From NCBI GenBank assembly GCA_027858235.1, contig JAQIDC010000009.1:1-32421 (forward strand): 32,421 bases of DNA, written 5' to 3'. Below, in pieces: positions 22,983 to 30,458 of this stretch (position 1 is its first letter; each line of letters begins with the position of its first letter). Source of the DNA: Patescibacteria group bacterium. GTDB lineage: Bacteria > Patescibacteriota > Patescibacteriia > Patescibacteriales > BM507. The notes beneath the pieces are model-generated. The model saw only the letters and a program-made list of their open reading frames with translations. It was not told the DNA's origin and did no database searches. A program made the translations under genes and the position numbers.

Positions 22983-23891
22983 TTATTTTTGCAAATACGT
23001 TGAAATATCTTCCGCAGCTATTGCGCCTTCAGAAGCGGCTGTTACAATTTGGGCAAAATTATTTGAACCATTTGTTATGTCTCCCGCTGCCCAAAGTCCG
23101 TCGATTGAAGTCCTCCCATCAAGCCCTACGTTTATATATCCTCTTTCATCAAGTTCTACTCCAATGTTTTTAACCACTTCTGTATTTGGGTCAAGGCCAA
23201 TTTCTACAAAAAGACCATCCACAGAAAATTCATTACTTCCCATATATTCATTATCAAACACAAGCGTCTCTACTTTGAATTCACCTTTTATTTCAAGGAC
23301 ATTTGTATTATTAATAATTTCAATTTTTGGATTTTTTTCTATTGCATCTAACCAATACCTTTCAGCTCGAACATTTTCTTTCCTATAAACTATATAAACT
23401 TTCTCAGCAATATTTCCAAGATGTACAGCGGCTGCAGCGGCTGAGTTATTCCCTCCAACAACAGCAACAGTTTTTCCTCGATAGAAAAATCCATCACAAG
23501 TAGCACAAAATGAAACACCCCTACCTAGGAACTCTTTTTCACCAGGAATATTTAAATGTCTATGCTTAGTTCCAGTTGCTACTATTATTACCCTAGCTTT
23601 TTCTTCTCCCTCACTAGTTTTTATAATAAAATTTTTATCTTCCTTTTTTATTTCCTTCACCTGAATATTTTTTATTTCTGTTCCAAAGCTCATAGCATGC
23701 TCCGCTGCTTTTTGAGCAAAATCAGCTCCCGAGATAGCAATATCCCCAAGCCAATTCCCAATTTCATGGGTCTCAGTAGTCAATCCTCCAGGAATCTGAC
23801 CAATTATTGTGTTTTTTATTCCATACCGTGAAGCATAGACAGAAGCCGAAAGCCCAGCCGGACCAGCTCCAATAATTATTAAATCTTTCAT
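22983..23891 (-). CDS. trxB: Thioredoxin reductase-like FAD enzyme
   Basis: A 302-aa flavoprotein disulfide reductase. The FAD motif GAGPAGLSAS is at residues 8-17; the redox pair is Cys129-Ala-Thr-Cys132 in SFCATCDGFF; the second Rossmann motif reads VVGGNNSAAAAAVHL, and GLWAAGDIT binds FAD near the end. The NADPH-phosphate clamp usually seen as HRR...R is YRKENVR here, so the nucleotide preference is uncertain. Length is normal (about 310). It would reduce thioredoxin or a related carrier. The ATG at 23891 is used; an upstream TTG adds only three residues. It is separated from gdhA by a repeat element, so cotranscription is uncertain. Confidence 0.92.
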   Translation of the reverse strand: MKDLIIIGAGPAGLSASVYASRYGIKNTIIGQIPGGLTTETHEIGNWLGDIAISGADFAQKAAEHAMSFGTEIKNIQVKEIKKEDKNFIIKTSEGEEKARVIIVATGTKHRHLNIPGEKEFLGRGVSFCATCDGFFYRGKTVAVVGGNNSAAAAAVHLGNIAEKVYIVYRKENVRAERYWLDAIEKNPKIEIINNTNVLEIKGEFKVETLVFDNEYMGSNEFSVDGLFVEIGLDPNTEVVKNIGVELDERGYINVGLDGRTSIDGLWAAGDITNGSNNFAQIVTAASEGAIAAEDISTYLQK

Positions 23892-23917
23892 AGTTCTCAA
23901 TTGTTATTTTTTTTATG

Positions 23918-23943
23918 TCATCCTGAACCTGATTCAGGAACTT
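23918..23943. repeat. GTCATCCTGAACCTGATTCAGGA dispersed repeat
   Basis: Contains CCTGAACCTGATTCAGG, an imperfect palindrome (CCTGAA/TTCAGG) of the GTCATCCTGAA type found scattered in many bacterial genomes. It stands next to inverted-repeat copy C. Confidence 0.5.
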
Positions 23944-23952
23944 CTATTTATT

Positions 23953-24080
23953 AAAAATTCTAAGCACTAAGTACCAAATTCTAAACAAATAATAAATTCA
24001 AAATATCTAAATAGAACATTTTTTGAATTTTAATATTTGAATTTGTTTAGAATTTGTATTTTAGGATTTAGAATTTTAAA
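23953..24080. repeat. AT-rich inverted-repeat element, copy C
   Basis: Begins AAAAATTCTAAGCACTAAGT and ends with TTTAGAATTTGTATTTTAGG and ATTTAGAATTTT, its imperfect inverse; centre TAAATAGAACATTTT. It ends at the gdhA stop codon. Third copy of the family, same orientation as A and B. Confidence 0.75.
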
Positions 24081-24082
24081 AT

Positions 24083-25324
24083 CTACCCTCTCCCTCTGTC
24101 TTTCATCGCTTGGGCAACTCTTGAAACCGCCAAAGCATATGCTCCCATTCTCATGCTAGTTTGATATTCTTCCTTCTTCTCCCAAACTTCAATAAATGAT
24201 TTATCCATTATTGCCTTTAGTTTAGCAAGAACTTCTTCTTCGGACCAATAAAATCCATAAGAGTTTTGAACCTGTTCCAAATATGAAACTGCAACACCAC
24301 CGGCGTTCGCTAAAATATCAGGAATAACTAAAATATTTTTCTCATTTAATATTTTATCAGCGACCGGCGTAACTGGACCATTGGCAAGTTCTACTATTAT
24401 TTTAGCTTTTACACTTTTTGCATTATCTTCATTTATATAATCCTCGAGTGCAGCTGGAACCAAAATATCAACATCTTGTGAGATACCCATTTCTGGCTCT
24501 AAACATTCTCCGCCTTCATAATTATGGACTGAACCAGTCAAATTTTTATATGCTTGAAGTTTTCTAACATCAAGCCCCATCGGGTTAACAATCGTCCCCT
24601 TGGAATCACTAGCCCCGATTATTTTGTAACCTTTATCTTGAAGAATTTGTGCCAAATTTGCACCGGCATTTCCAAAACCATTAAAAGCGACTGTCGCTCC
24701 TTTACCAAGCCCAACTTTTTTAGCTGCCATGTCTAGGACATAGGCCGCCCCTTGAGCGGTTGAGAATGAACGCCCTTCAGAACCACCAAGATTCAGTGGC
24801 TTTCCTGTTATTACTCCCTTCACATGTTCACCTGTCATTCTTTCGTATTCATCCAACATCCAACCCATAATACGCGCATCGGTATACACATCTGGAGCAG
24901 GGATATCAATATTTGGACCAATTATTTTATAAATTGCTCTGATATATCCACGAGAAAGTCTTTCTAGCTCTCCCAAAGAAAGAGTTTTTGGATCAACAAT
25001 CACTCCACCCTTACCTCCACCAAGAGGAATATCAATCACGGCTGTTTTCCAGGTCATCCAAGCGCTAAGAGCTTTCACTTCATCAACTGAAACATTCGGA
25101 TGAAATCTAATCCCGCCTTTAAAAGGTCCACGAGCATCATTGAATTGAGAACGATAACCTATAAATACTTTTATTTCCCCACTATCAAGTCGAACAGGAA
25201 TGGAAACTTCCAATAGCCTTTGCGGTGCGAGCAATTGAGCAAAAATATTTTTATCCAACTTAATAATTTCTTTCACTTCCTTTAGCTGTTCCAAGGCATT
25301 ATCATATGCGTTATATTTTTTCAT
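24083..25324 (-). CDS. gdhA: Glutamate dehydrogenase (Glu/Leu/Phe/Val dehydrogenase family)
   Basis: A 413-aa NAD(P)-dependent oxidative deaminase that interconverts glutamate and 2-oxoglutarate plus ammonia. Substrate-side residues are all present: PFKGGIRFHP (Lys69), the TWKTAVIDIPLGGGKGG block (Lys93, catalytic Lys105) and PAPDVYTD (Asp145). The Rossmann motif is GFGNAG (216-221), with Asp240 at the end of the second strand, which suggests NAD preference. Length matches hexameric bacterial and archaeal GDH. It begins four bases after the stop of the csoR-like gene and has no promoter of its own that I can see, so the two are cotranscribed. Confidence 0.93.
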   Translation of the reverse strand: MKKYNAYDNALEQLKEVKEIIKLDKNIFAQLLAPQRLLEVSIPVRLDSGEIKVFIGYRSQFNDARGPFKGGIRFHPNVSVDEVKALSAWMTWKTAVIDIPLGGGKGGVIVDPKTLSLGELERLSRGYIRAIYKIIGPNIDIPAPDVYTDARIMGWMLDEYERMTGEHVKGVITGKPLNLGGSEGRSFSTAQGAAYVLDMAAKKVGLGKGATVAFNGFGNAGANLAQILQDKGYKIIGASDSKGTIVNPMGLDVRKLQAYKNLTGSVHNYEGGECLEPEMGISQDVDILVPAALEDYINEDNAKSVKAKIIVELANGPVTPVADKILNEKNILVIPDILANAGGVAVSYLEQVQNSYGFYWSEEEVLAKLKAIMDKSFIEVWEKKEEYQTSMRMGAYALAVSRVAQAMKDRGRG

Positions 25325-25328
25325 ATCT

Positions 25329-25571
25329 TTATTTTATTTTAAATAGTGTTTTTAAATACTGTTCGTCTAGCCCTTTGAGGTTTTTCTTATTACAAATTAA
25401 ATCATCTTTCAATATCTCAATACCAAGAGCAGAGACTGCTTCTCTAATTGCAAGAATTTGCGCCATAACATCCATGCAAGCTTTGTCATTGTCTAACATT
25501 TTTCTAATCCCGTTAAGTTGTCCTTCTATTTTTGAAATTCTATTTTTAACCCCATCACTGGATTTTTTCAT
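25329..25571 (-). CDS. CsoR/RcnR/FrmR-family repressor with altered sensing residues
   Basis: An 80-aa all-helical DNA-binding regulator. The family core is clear: VKNRISKIEGQLNGIRKMLD, then CMDVMAQILAIREAVSALG. Cys32 matches the invariant sensing Cys. The second ligand position (His in CsoR, RcnR and FrmR, 25 residues on) is Asp57, and the other Cys, Cys60, is 28 residues after Cys32, one short of the usual 29. The copper-binding X-Cys-His-Cys set is therefore not present; a two-Cys persulfide sensor (CstR-like) or another ligand is possible. A CsoR-type palindrome overlaps its own promoter, so autoregulation is likely. gdhA follows after four bases. Confidence 0.88.
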   Translation of the reverse strand: MKKSSDGVKNRISKIEGQLNGIRKMLDNDKACMDVMAQILAIREAVSALGIEILKDDLICNKKNLKGLDEQYLKTLFKIK

Positions 25572-25590
25572 ATGTTTTAATATTAATTAT

Positions 25591-25633
25591 ATACCCCTGG
25601 GGGGTATTATAATACTTTAAGAAAATTTGTCAA
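25591..25633 (-). promoter_or_regulatory. csoR-gdhA promoter and CsoR-type operator
   Basis: The minus strand has TTGACA (25628-25633), 16 bases, TATAAT (25606-25611). Directly downstream and overlapping the -10 by two bases is ATACCCC-CCA-GGGGTAT (25591-25607), matching the G-tract inverted repeat bound by CsoR-family repressors. A bound repressor would cover the start site. Confidence 0.8.
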
Positions 25634-25655
25634 ATAAAAAAAGGGTATTTCCCTT
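25634..25655 (-). terminator. Second terminator after the lamin-tail gene
   Basis: AAGGG-AAATA-CCCTT followed by TTTTTATTT on the minus strand, ending right at the csoR -35. It would insulate the csoR promoter. Confidence 0.5.
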
Positions 25656-25674
25656 CTTGGAAAAACTCTCCATT

Positions 25675-25710
25675 AAAACAAAAAACCTCGCAGATTAAAT
25701 GCGAGGTTTT
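25675..25710 (-). terminator. Terminator with the stop codon of the lamin-tail gene in its loop
   Basis: AAAACCTCGCA (25682-25692) pairs with TGCGAGGTTTT (25700-25710); the minus-strand stem is followed by TTTTTTGTTTT. The TAA of the 25695-28661 gene (25695-25697) lies in the 7-base loop. Confidence 0.9.
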
Positions 25711-28661
25711 CTTTTGTAAATTAAGATAAGAGACGCCAAGGCCACAAATAGCAAAACTAAAAAAATATAATCATTTTTCCTGCTATACTTTTGTCCCAAT
25801 TCCCATTCGTTCACTTCGCTAAACTCTCCAAGTACTTCTCCTGTATCCGAAACACCGTATTCTTCTATATGCTCTATATCATTCTCCATTCTCGGTAATA
25901 TTATATATCCATCTTTATTGGAGGTGACTACTCCAAAAATTTTAATAGCATCCCCTTCACCTAAATTCTTTTTATCTATACTTGTTCCATCTTTTATCTC
26001 AAAATTATATTTCCAGTTACCGTTATCTAACACAAATTTATTTCCATCCTTTTCTATTATCTCCCCGAGTACAAAAACAAGTTTACCTAAGTGTTCTTTT
26101 CCTAAATCACATGTCAATTCAATAGGTGTCAAAGTGTAGTCAGTATCAATAACTACAATTTCATCCCTCAGTTTTGTCTTCACTCTTGATTCTTGATTAA
26201 TTTTTGAGATCTCTCCACGCACCTGTATCAGGTCACCAATGGTTAGTTCTGGGAAATCTTTTGAGTTGCTATAAATCTGCACACCACCGTCACCATCAAT
26301 ATAGAAATACTGGGTGCCAAACATTCCTGGCAAGGAATTAACTACTCCCTCAACCAATACTTTTTGACCCGCTCCATGTTCCTGAACCTCTCTTGGTGTT
26401 TTTAAACTAAAATAATCGGAATATTCACTAACCACAACATTATCCATTAAAATTGTTTCATTCTCATAAGAAGATATGTTGGCTTTTCCCCCAGGGCTAG
26501 CAAGGTCAGCCCAAACCCAATCTCCATTCTCATTTTTTACATAAGATTTCCCATTAAACGTTGATCTGTATTCCACTTCATCAACTAAATTATTATTACT
26601 ATCAATTAATCGAACCTGGTCGTAAGAATTATTCAAAATAACTCCGCTTTCTGTTCTATTTATAATAAAATAATTTCCAGCTTCAATTATGTTGTTATCA
26701 TCTTTAAGCTTATATGGTTTACTTCCCCCTTCCATATCATCCAACATCCAATCGGTAAGATTAACTGGAAAATCACTCGCGTTATATATTTCCACAAATT
26801 CTCCCTCAAGATCATCACCATCTGGATTTGGTAGAATTTCAGAAATAAATATTTTTGTTTTTCCAAAATTTAATTCATCTTTTTTCAACTCTGCATTATC
26901 ACCAACCATGAGCCTATTTACAATAGTAGCTGTTTTCTCTTTTAGCGAAATATTCTCACCATCATTCACCTCTAGAATAATATTAAAAACACCGCCTTCA
27001 AAAAAAGTATGTTCTGGGTTTACTAAAATATTTTCGAAACCATCGCCAAAATCCCAATGAAAAGTTAATTCGTCACCATCCTCATCAAAAGTATCACTCG
27101 AATCAAATAAAACTGGTACACCAACAAATAATTCATCGGAAAAAGAAAAATCAACTTCAGGAGCGTGATTAATTAACCTAAATTTATTCTTCTCTCCTGG
27201 ACTAGGTGTTTCACTCCAAGTCCAGTCTCTTTCTGCAAATTCTTTATTATAAAAATTCTCCGTTTCTTCTGTTTTTGTATTATTAAAACTAAAACCTTCC
27301 TCGGACTTCATGTAGGTAAGTGAGTATCTCGCCTCTTCATTCCCGGGTTGGTAAATATTTAGGGCGTCTCCTGTATTGTTTAGGGCAATGTTGGTATCAC
27401 TTCTGTATAAAACCAAGTAAGCCTTAGCTTTTATGAAATCTCCTCGTTCAAATTCAAACCTATTTTTACTAGCATCTCCTATTTGCCAACCAAAAAGATT
27501 TATATCTCTCGCACCATAATTATATAGTTCTACAAATTCTTGCTTTTTCTCATCCCCTTCAGGGTTGGGGAAAATTTCACTAACAACAACAGTCTGCCCA
27601 AAATCATAGTCATCAATTTCATCTAAGCTAAATTCTTCTTCATCAAGGATAATATTAGCACTTCCTTTCGTTAACTTGATAGTTAGCCCAAAGTCATTTG
27701 AATTGTTTAGAGTGTCTCTATTGCTAATTCTAGCAACACTATATGGGTCAGTCGCAACTGGAGCATTGTCAGAAATATCACCATCATTCCATTCCCCATA
27801 AACCACGTCGTTTATTAACTTATTGTTTGGAGAGAATAATAAAATTTCATCACCACTGTTATTCAAATTTCCGCTAGGAGACCCTACTACATAGTATCCC
27901 TGAGAATTAATTATTCCATCCAGAGATGTTTTAGCTCCTGAGCCTTCTTTTATATACCAATCCTCCAAATCAATTGACTGGGTGGTGTTGTTAAATATTT
28001 CAATCCACTCTGTATCCCCATCGGCTGGATCAGAAACTATTTCATTTATTAAAATATCAGAATATTTATAAGCAATTTCGTAAACGTCCGTTGAGATCTC
28101 TTGAATATCTTCGACACTGGTCACTCCATTTTCTTCAACATCTTCAATAATAAAATTTTGAATTATATTTTCACCTCCTGGGCTTCCACTAACAACCTGA
28201 CTTGTTTGCCAAGAGTTTTCATCAGCTCTTTCCATTGTTTGCTTGGTGTCATTATCACCATATTCCCAAGTAGTGCTCATATCAACAAAATCGACCAAAT
28301 TATTTCCATCATCAATTAGTTCTAAATATTCTCCGGTATTCCCAAGAGAGCCGACATATATCTGATTCGCTACTTTTTGAGTAACTGTATTATCATCAGT
28401 CCTTTCAAGCAAAAAATATCCATAAGCTGGAATAATTCCTTCGAGGACTATATCAGGTTGCCCATCCCTAGATTTCAGGGACCATCCACTCAAGTCAATG
28501 TCTGCATCGGTAGAATTAAAAAGTTCTATCCACTCATCGGTAGAAGATATATCAGTCCCCATCCAAGCAATTTCGTTAATCAAAACTGAGCCCGCATTAG
28601 CTCTGGCAAAACTAAAAGAGATTAAAATAAGGAATATTAAAATACTAAGTCTTTTGAACAT
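25695..28661 (-). CDS. Multidomain surface protein with lamin-tail, PKD and OB-fold domains
   Basis: A 988-aa exported protein: signal peptide MFKRLSILIFLILISFSFARANA, then four lamin-tail domains (about 25-165, 200-340, 355-500, 615-745; typical starts VLINEIAWMG, ILINEIVSDP, VVVSEIFPNP, IFISEILPNP). One PKD domain at about 515-600 (FHWDFGDG) lies between the third and fourth. Two OB-like segments (about 770-930; VLVEGVVNSLPGMFGTQYFY) follow, and a C-terminal membrane helix ends KRKPRI. It is thus anchored at the C-terminus with the domains outside. The lamin-tail domain in bacteria is usually secreted and often accompanies DNA-acting or adhesive proteins; the role here is unknown. ATG at 28661 has no Shine-Dalgarno. 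Confidence 0.9.
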   Translation of the reverse strand: MFKRLSILIFLILISFSFARANAGSVLINEIAWMGTDISSTDEWIELFNSTDADIDLSGWSLKSRDGQPDIVLEGIIPAYGYFLLERTDDNTVTQKVANQIYVGSLGNTGEYLELIDDGNNLVDFVDMSTTWEYGDNDTKQTMERADENSWQTSQVVSGSPGGENIIQNFIIEDVEENGVTSVEDIQEISTDVYEIAYKYSDILINEIVSDPADGDTEWIEIFNNTTQSIDLEDWYIKEGSGAKTSLDGIINSQGYYVVGSPSGNLNNSGDEILLFSPNNKLINDVVYGEWNDGDISDNAPVATDPYSVARISNRDTLNNSNDFGLTIKLTKGSANIILDEEEFSLDEIDDYDFGQTVVVSEIFPNPEGDEKKQEFVELYNYGARDINLFGWQIGDASKNRFEFERGDFIKAKAYLVLYRSDTNIALNNTGDALNIYQPGNEEARYSLTYMKSEEGFSFNNTKTEETENFYNKEFAERDWTWSETPSPGEKNKFRLINHAPEVDFSFSDELFVGVPVLFDSSDTFDEDGDELTFHWDFGDGFENILVNPEHTFFEGGVFNIILEVNDGENISLKEKTATIVNRLMVGDNAELKKDELNFGKTKIFISEILPNPDGDDLEGEFVEIYNASDFPVNLTDWMLDDMEGGSKPYKLKDDNNIIEAGNYFIINRTESGVILNNSYDQVRLIDSNNNLVDEVEYRSTFNGKSYVKNENGDWVWADLASPGGKANISSYENETILMDNVVVSEYSDYFSLKTPREVQEHGAGQKVLVEGVVNSLPGMFGTQYFYIDGDGGVQIYSNSKDFPELTIGDLIQVRGEISKINQESRVKTKLRDEIVVIDTDYTLTPIELTCDLGKEHLGKLVFVLGEIIEKDGNKFVLDNGNWKYNFEIKDGTSIDKKNLGEGDAIKIFGVVTSNKDGYIILPRMENDIEHIEEYGVSDTGEVLGEFSEVNEWELGQKYSRKNDYIFLVLLFVALASLILIYKRKPRI

Positions 28662-28667
28662 ATTAAC

Positions 28668-28673
28668 AGTATA
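28668..28673 (-). promoter_or_regulatory. -10 element for a leaderless start of the lamin-tail gene
   Basis: The minus strand has TATACT, six bases (GTTAAT), ATG. No good -35 is present. Same spacing as the -10 before the other surface-protein gene at 2680. Confidence 0.35.
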
Positions 28674-28708
28674 TTATTTATCCCTAAATATTAGCACAAT
28701 TCTTTAGA

Positions 28709-28740
28709 TAAAAAAAACCACAACATTTTTTCGTTGCAGT
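28709..28740 (-). terminator. Terminator of the 28741-29019 gene
   Basis: The minus strand has ACTGCAAC (28733-28740) paired with GTTGTGGT (28717-28724), two wobble pairs, followed by a long T-run. It starts directly after the stop codon. Confidence 0.8.
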
Positions 28741-29019
28741 TTAAAGTAATTCCTGATTTGTGAGAGGACAAAGCAAATGACAGTTGCGGCGAAAAAAATC
28801 TTCAGGCCCGTGGTTGTCAAAATATTGAGCAAATAATTCTTTCTTAGTTGGCTCTCTACCTAGCGCCCATTTTGCATTTTTGTAGTTATCTTCTCCTAAA
28901 ATTTCAGAGATTTGTTTTTTTTGAAATTTTAAAAATGCTTTCTCTTTTTTTTCTTTCGACATTGGCTCGTCATTTCTATCAATTTCACTTTTAATTTCTT
29001 GGCAGCCATTACTTTTCAT
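28741..29019 (-). CDS. Unknown 92-aa protein
   Basis: Not recognised. Highly charged, helical, with no signal peptide. A Lys/Glu-rich N-terminal half (SKEKKEKAFLKFQKKQISEI) is followed by WALGREPTKKELFAQYFDNH and a C-terminal Cys pair (CHLLCPLTNQELL). The block ALGREPTKKEL...Y resembles small helical domains seen in proteins of this kind of bacterium, but I cannot name a family. The start is fixed by GGAGG seven bases before the ATG. It has its own promoter (29076-29104) and terminator, so it is a single-gene unit. Confidence 0.75.
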   Translation of the reverse strand: MKSNGCQEIKSEIDRNDEPMSKEKKEKAFLKFQKKQISEILGEDNYKNAKWALGREPTKKELFAQYFDNHGPEDFFRRNCHLLCPLTNQELL

Positions 29020-29075
29020 AATTTTGCCTCCATATTGAGTTTATTTTCCTTCTCTATAAAAGAACGGTTTTTAAC

Positions 29076-29104
29076 ATTGTATATAATTAAAAGGTTTTTT
29101 TCAA
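29076..29104 (-). promoter_or_regulatory. Promoter of the 92-aa protein gene
   Basis: The minus strand has TTGAAA (29099-29104), 17 bases, TACAAT (29076-29081), each with one mismatch to consensus. Confidence 0.65.
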
Positions 29105-29133
29105 TACAATACAAAGGGCGACTTTTGTCGCCC
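29102..29133 (-). terminator. Terminator of the 29153-29497 gene
   Basis: Perfect stem GGGCGAC (29116-29122) / GTCGCCC (29127-29133) with a 4-base loop; on the minus strand it is followed by TTTGTATTG, which runs into the next promoter. Confidence 0.75.
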
Positions 29134-29152
29134 ATCAAAAAATGAATTAAAC

Positions 29153-29497
29153 TTATTTTAGTTGTCTAGAGGAAATATACTTTATAACTTTTTTATACTG
29201 AGCATATTTTTGTCTATGGTAAATTGTCGGACTTTCATCTACATAGATGATAACAAATGGGTCACGGAAACAAAACATATCATCTTTATTTGATTTTAAA
29301 AGACTATTCATGAAGTGCGTGTTCCCGAGAGAATACCCACAGGCTTCTTTGCAAACCCGCTTTGCAACTTCTACAAAAAGTTCGCCTGGCTTCATTCCAA
29401 AATCTTTTTTAATAAGAATGAAAGCGGAAATTTTTCTTACCAATTCAGACACCACCTCTTCTGAAAAAATCTTCTTTTTTTCACTCTTCTTAATCAC
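29153..29497 (-). CDS. Unknown 114-aa protein with GTG start
   Basis: Not recognised. A basic N-terminus (IKKSEKKKIFSEE) leads into a helical stretch (VVSELVRKISAFILIKKDFG), then ELFVEVAKRVCKEACGYSLG and a basic C-terminus (YKKVIKYISSRQLK). No membrane segment and no known motif. The start is the GTG at 29497: AAAGGAGG lies six bases upstream and the promoter farther up gives a 38-base leader. An open ATG at 29560 would add a hydrophobic stretch but lies upstream of the predicted transcription start, so it is rejected. Its promoter is divergent with that of the 3D-domain gene. Confidence 0.78.
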   Translation of the reverse strand: MIKKSEKKKIFSEEVVSELVRKISAFILIKKDFGMKPGELFVEVAKRVCKEACGYSLGNTHFMNSLLKSNKDDMFCFRDPFVIIYVDESPTIYHRQKYAQYKKVIKYISSRQLK

Positions 29498-29541
29498 GAT
29501 TGTCCTCCTTTGTGTAATATATAAAGTGCAAATATAAACCA

Positions 29542-29570
29542 ATATTAGTATAAAAATCATTATTTGTCAA
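29542..29570 (-). promoter_or_regulatory. Minus arm of a divergent promoter pair
   Basis: TTGACA (29565-29570 on minus), 17 bases, TAATAT (29542-29547). Identical boxes and spacing to the promoter at 21706-21734. Confidence 0.75.
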
Positions 29571-29581
29571 TCATATTTAGC

Positions 29582-29610
29582 TTGACAAAATACGATTGAG
29601 ATGATACAAT
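29582..29610 (+). promoter_or_regulatory. Plus arm of a divergent promoter pair
   Basis: TTGACA (29582-29587), 17 bases, TACAAT (29605-29610). Its -35 is only 11 bases from the minus-arm -35, so the two may compete for polymerase. Confidence 0.8.
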
Positions 29611-29619
29611 ATAAGTAAT

Positions 29620-29650
29620 AATCCTTGCTAAGCAGGGATTTTGTGTTTTT
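29620..29650 (+). terminator. Terminator-like hairpin in the leader of the 3D-domain gene
   Basis: AATCCTTGC-TAA-GCAGGGATT (29620-29640; one wobble) followed by TTGTGTTTTT. It lies just after the expected transcription start and before the ATG at 29662, so it would act as an attenuator or end a very short RNA. Confidence 0.5.
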
Positions 29651-29661
29651 AAAGAAATTTT

Positions 29662-30177
29662 ATGAGCAGATTACAATCCAGTCATATAAAACTCATATCG
29701 GTTGGACTAGCAAAAAAAATATCTATTATTGTTTGGGCTATTTTTGTATTTGATACACTTCTATTTCCTTCCCCAATGTTAGCAAAATACTCTGTTTATA
29801 ATGTAAATGTGACTACAAAAAATAATACTAATCAAAACTTTCTTCCAGACAACAAAGATAGAGAGTATTCTGTAAAATACACAAAATATACAACAATAAC
29901 AGCATATAACTCTCTTGTGGGTCAAACTGACAACACCCCCTGCATTACGGCTAATGGTTTTGATGTATGCGAACATGGGATTGAAGACACGATCGCCGCT
30001 AATTTCCTTAGATTCGGGACAAAGGTAAAAATTCCAGATCTTTTTGGTGACAGAATATTTATAGTAAGAGATAGGATGAATTCCAGATATACCAATAGAG
30101 TAGATGTTTGGTTGCTAGAAAGAAGCGACGCAATTACTCTTGGTAAAAGACTTGCTAAAATAGAGGTTTTAGAATAA
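29662..30177 (+). CDS. 3D-domain cell-wall protein
   Basis: A 171-aa exported or membrane-anchored protein. A hydrophobic segment at about 15-36 (ISIIVWAIFVFDTLLF) serves as signal. The C-terminal 3D (Asp-Asp-Asp) domain covers about 75-171: TITAYNS, ITANG, then GTKVKIPDLFG, IFIVRDRMN, NRVDVWL and a final hydrophobic strand. This double-psi beta-barrel domain occurs in MltA-like and Rpf/YuiC-type murein lytic transglycosylases, so cleavage of peptidoglycan is the likely role. Asp residues in VRD and RVD are kept. Two Cys (ITANGF flanked by PC and VC) may form a disulfide. ATG at 29662; no Shine-Dalgarno. It has its own promoter and terminator. Confidence 0.82.
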   Translation: MSRLQSSHIKLISVGLAKKISIIVWAIFVFDTLLFPSPMLAKYSVYNVNVTTKNNTNQNFLPDNKDREYSVKYTKYTTITAYNSLVGQTDNTPCITANGFDVCEHGIEDTIAANFLRFGTKVKIPDLFGDRIFIVRDRMNSRYTNRVDVWLLERSDAITLGKRLAKIEVLE

Positions 30178-30194
30178 AATATATATTATAATAA

Positions 30195-30222
30195 AAAACT
30201 CATTAATTAATGAGTTTTTTGT
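30195..30222 (+). terminator. Terminator of the 3D-domain gene
   Basis: 24-base perfect palindrome (AAAACTCATTAA / TTAATGAGTTTT, 30195-30218) followed by TTGTT. It lies 17 bases after the stop and 9 before the tRNA. Confidence 0.8.
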
Positions 30223-30231
30223 TATCCAGAA

Positions 30232-30304
30232 GGTCACGTGGCCAAGTGGTTAAGGCAGCAGTTTGCAAAACTGCTATTCATCGGTTCGAATCCGATCGTG
30301 ACCT
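30232..30304 (+). tRNA. tRNA-Cys (anticodon GCA)
   Basis: Acceptor GGTCACG (30232-30238) pairs with CGTGACC (30297-30303). Anticodon arm GCAGT-TTGCAAA-ACTGC gives anticodon GCA. T-arm ATCGG-TTCGAAT-CCGAT. Discriminator base U73, as expected for tRNA-Cys. CCA is not encoded, so CCA-adding enzyme is needed. The first transcribed gene after the 3D-protein terminator. Confidence 0.96.
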
Positions 30305-30308
30305 CAAT

Positions 30309-30332
30309 AAAGTCCTTTTTGGGACTTTTTTT
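30309..30332 (+). terminator. tRNA-Cys terminator
   Basis: AAAGTCC-TTTTT-GGGACTTT (30309-30327 approximately) followed by TTTTTG, five bases after the tRNA. Confidence 0.85.
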
Positions 30333-30340
30333 GTGGTTAT

Positions 30341-30358
30341 GATCGATTCGAACCGATG
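30341..30358. repeat. Inverted copy of the tRNA-Cys T-arm
   Basis: GATCGATTCGAACCGATG is the reverse complement of the tRNA segment 30279-30297 with one base missing. It and the tRNA arm flank the terminator as an 18-bp inverted repeat. Confidence 0.75.
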
Positions 30359-30458
30359 TGTGTGATAAATATGCGGATATCAGAAAACTGTGCTTCTAGA
30401 CAATAATAAAAGAATATAACACAAACATTTACGACTGGTTTGTTGGGGTTCACCCCTT

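Noticed and set aside
29498-29560. ATG start at 29560 giving a membrane-like N-terminus
   Set aside because: It lies upstream of the predicted transcription start and of the AAAGGAGG site that serves the GTG at 29497.
30341-30358. Minus-strand tRNA
   Set aside because: Only an inverted T-arm is present; flanking sequence does not fold as a tRNA.
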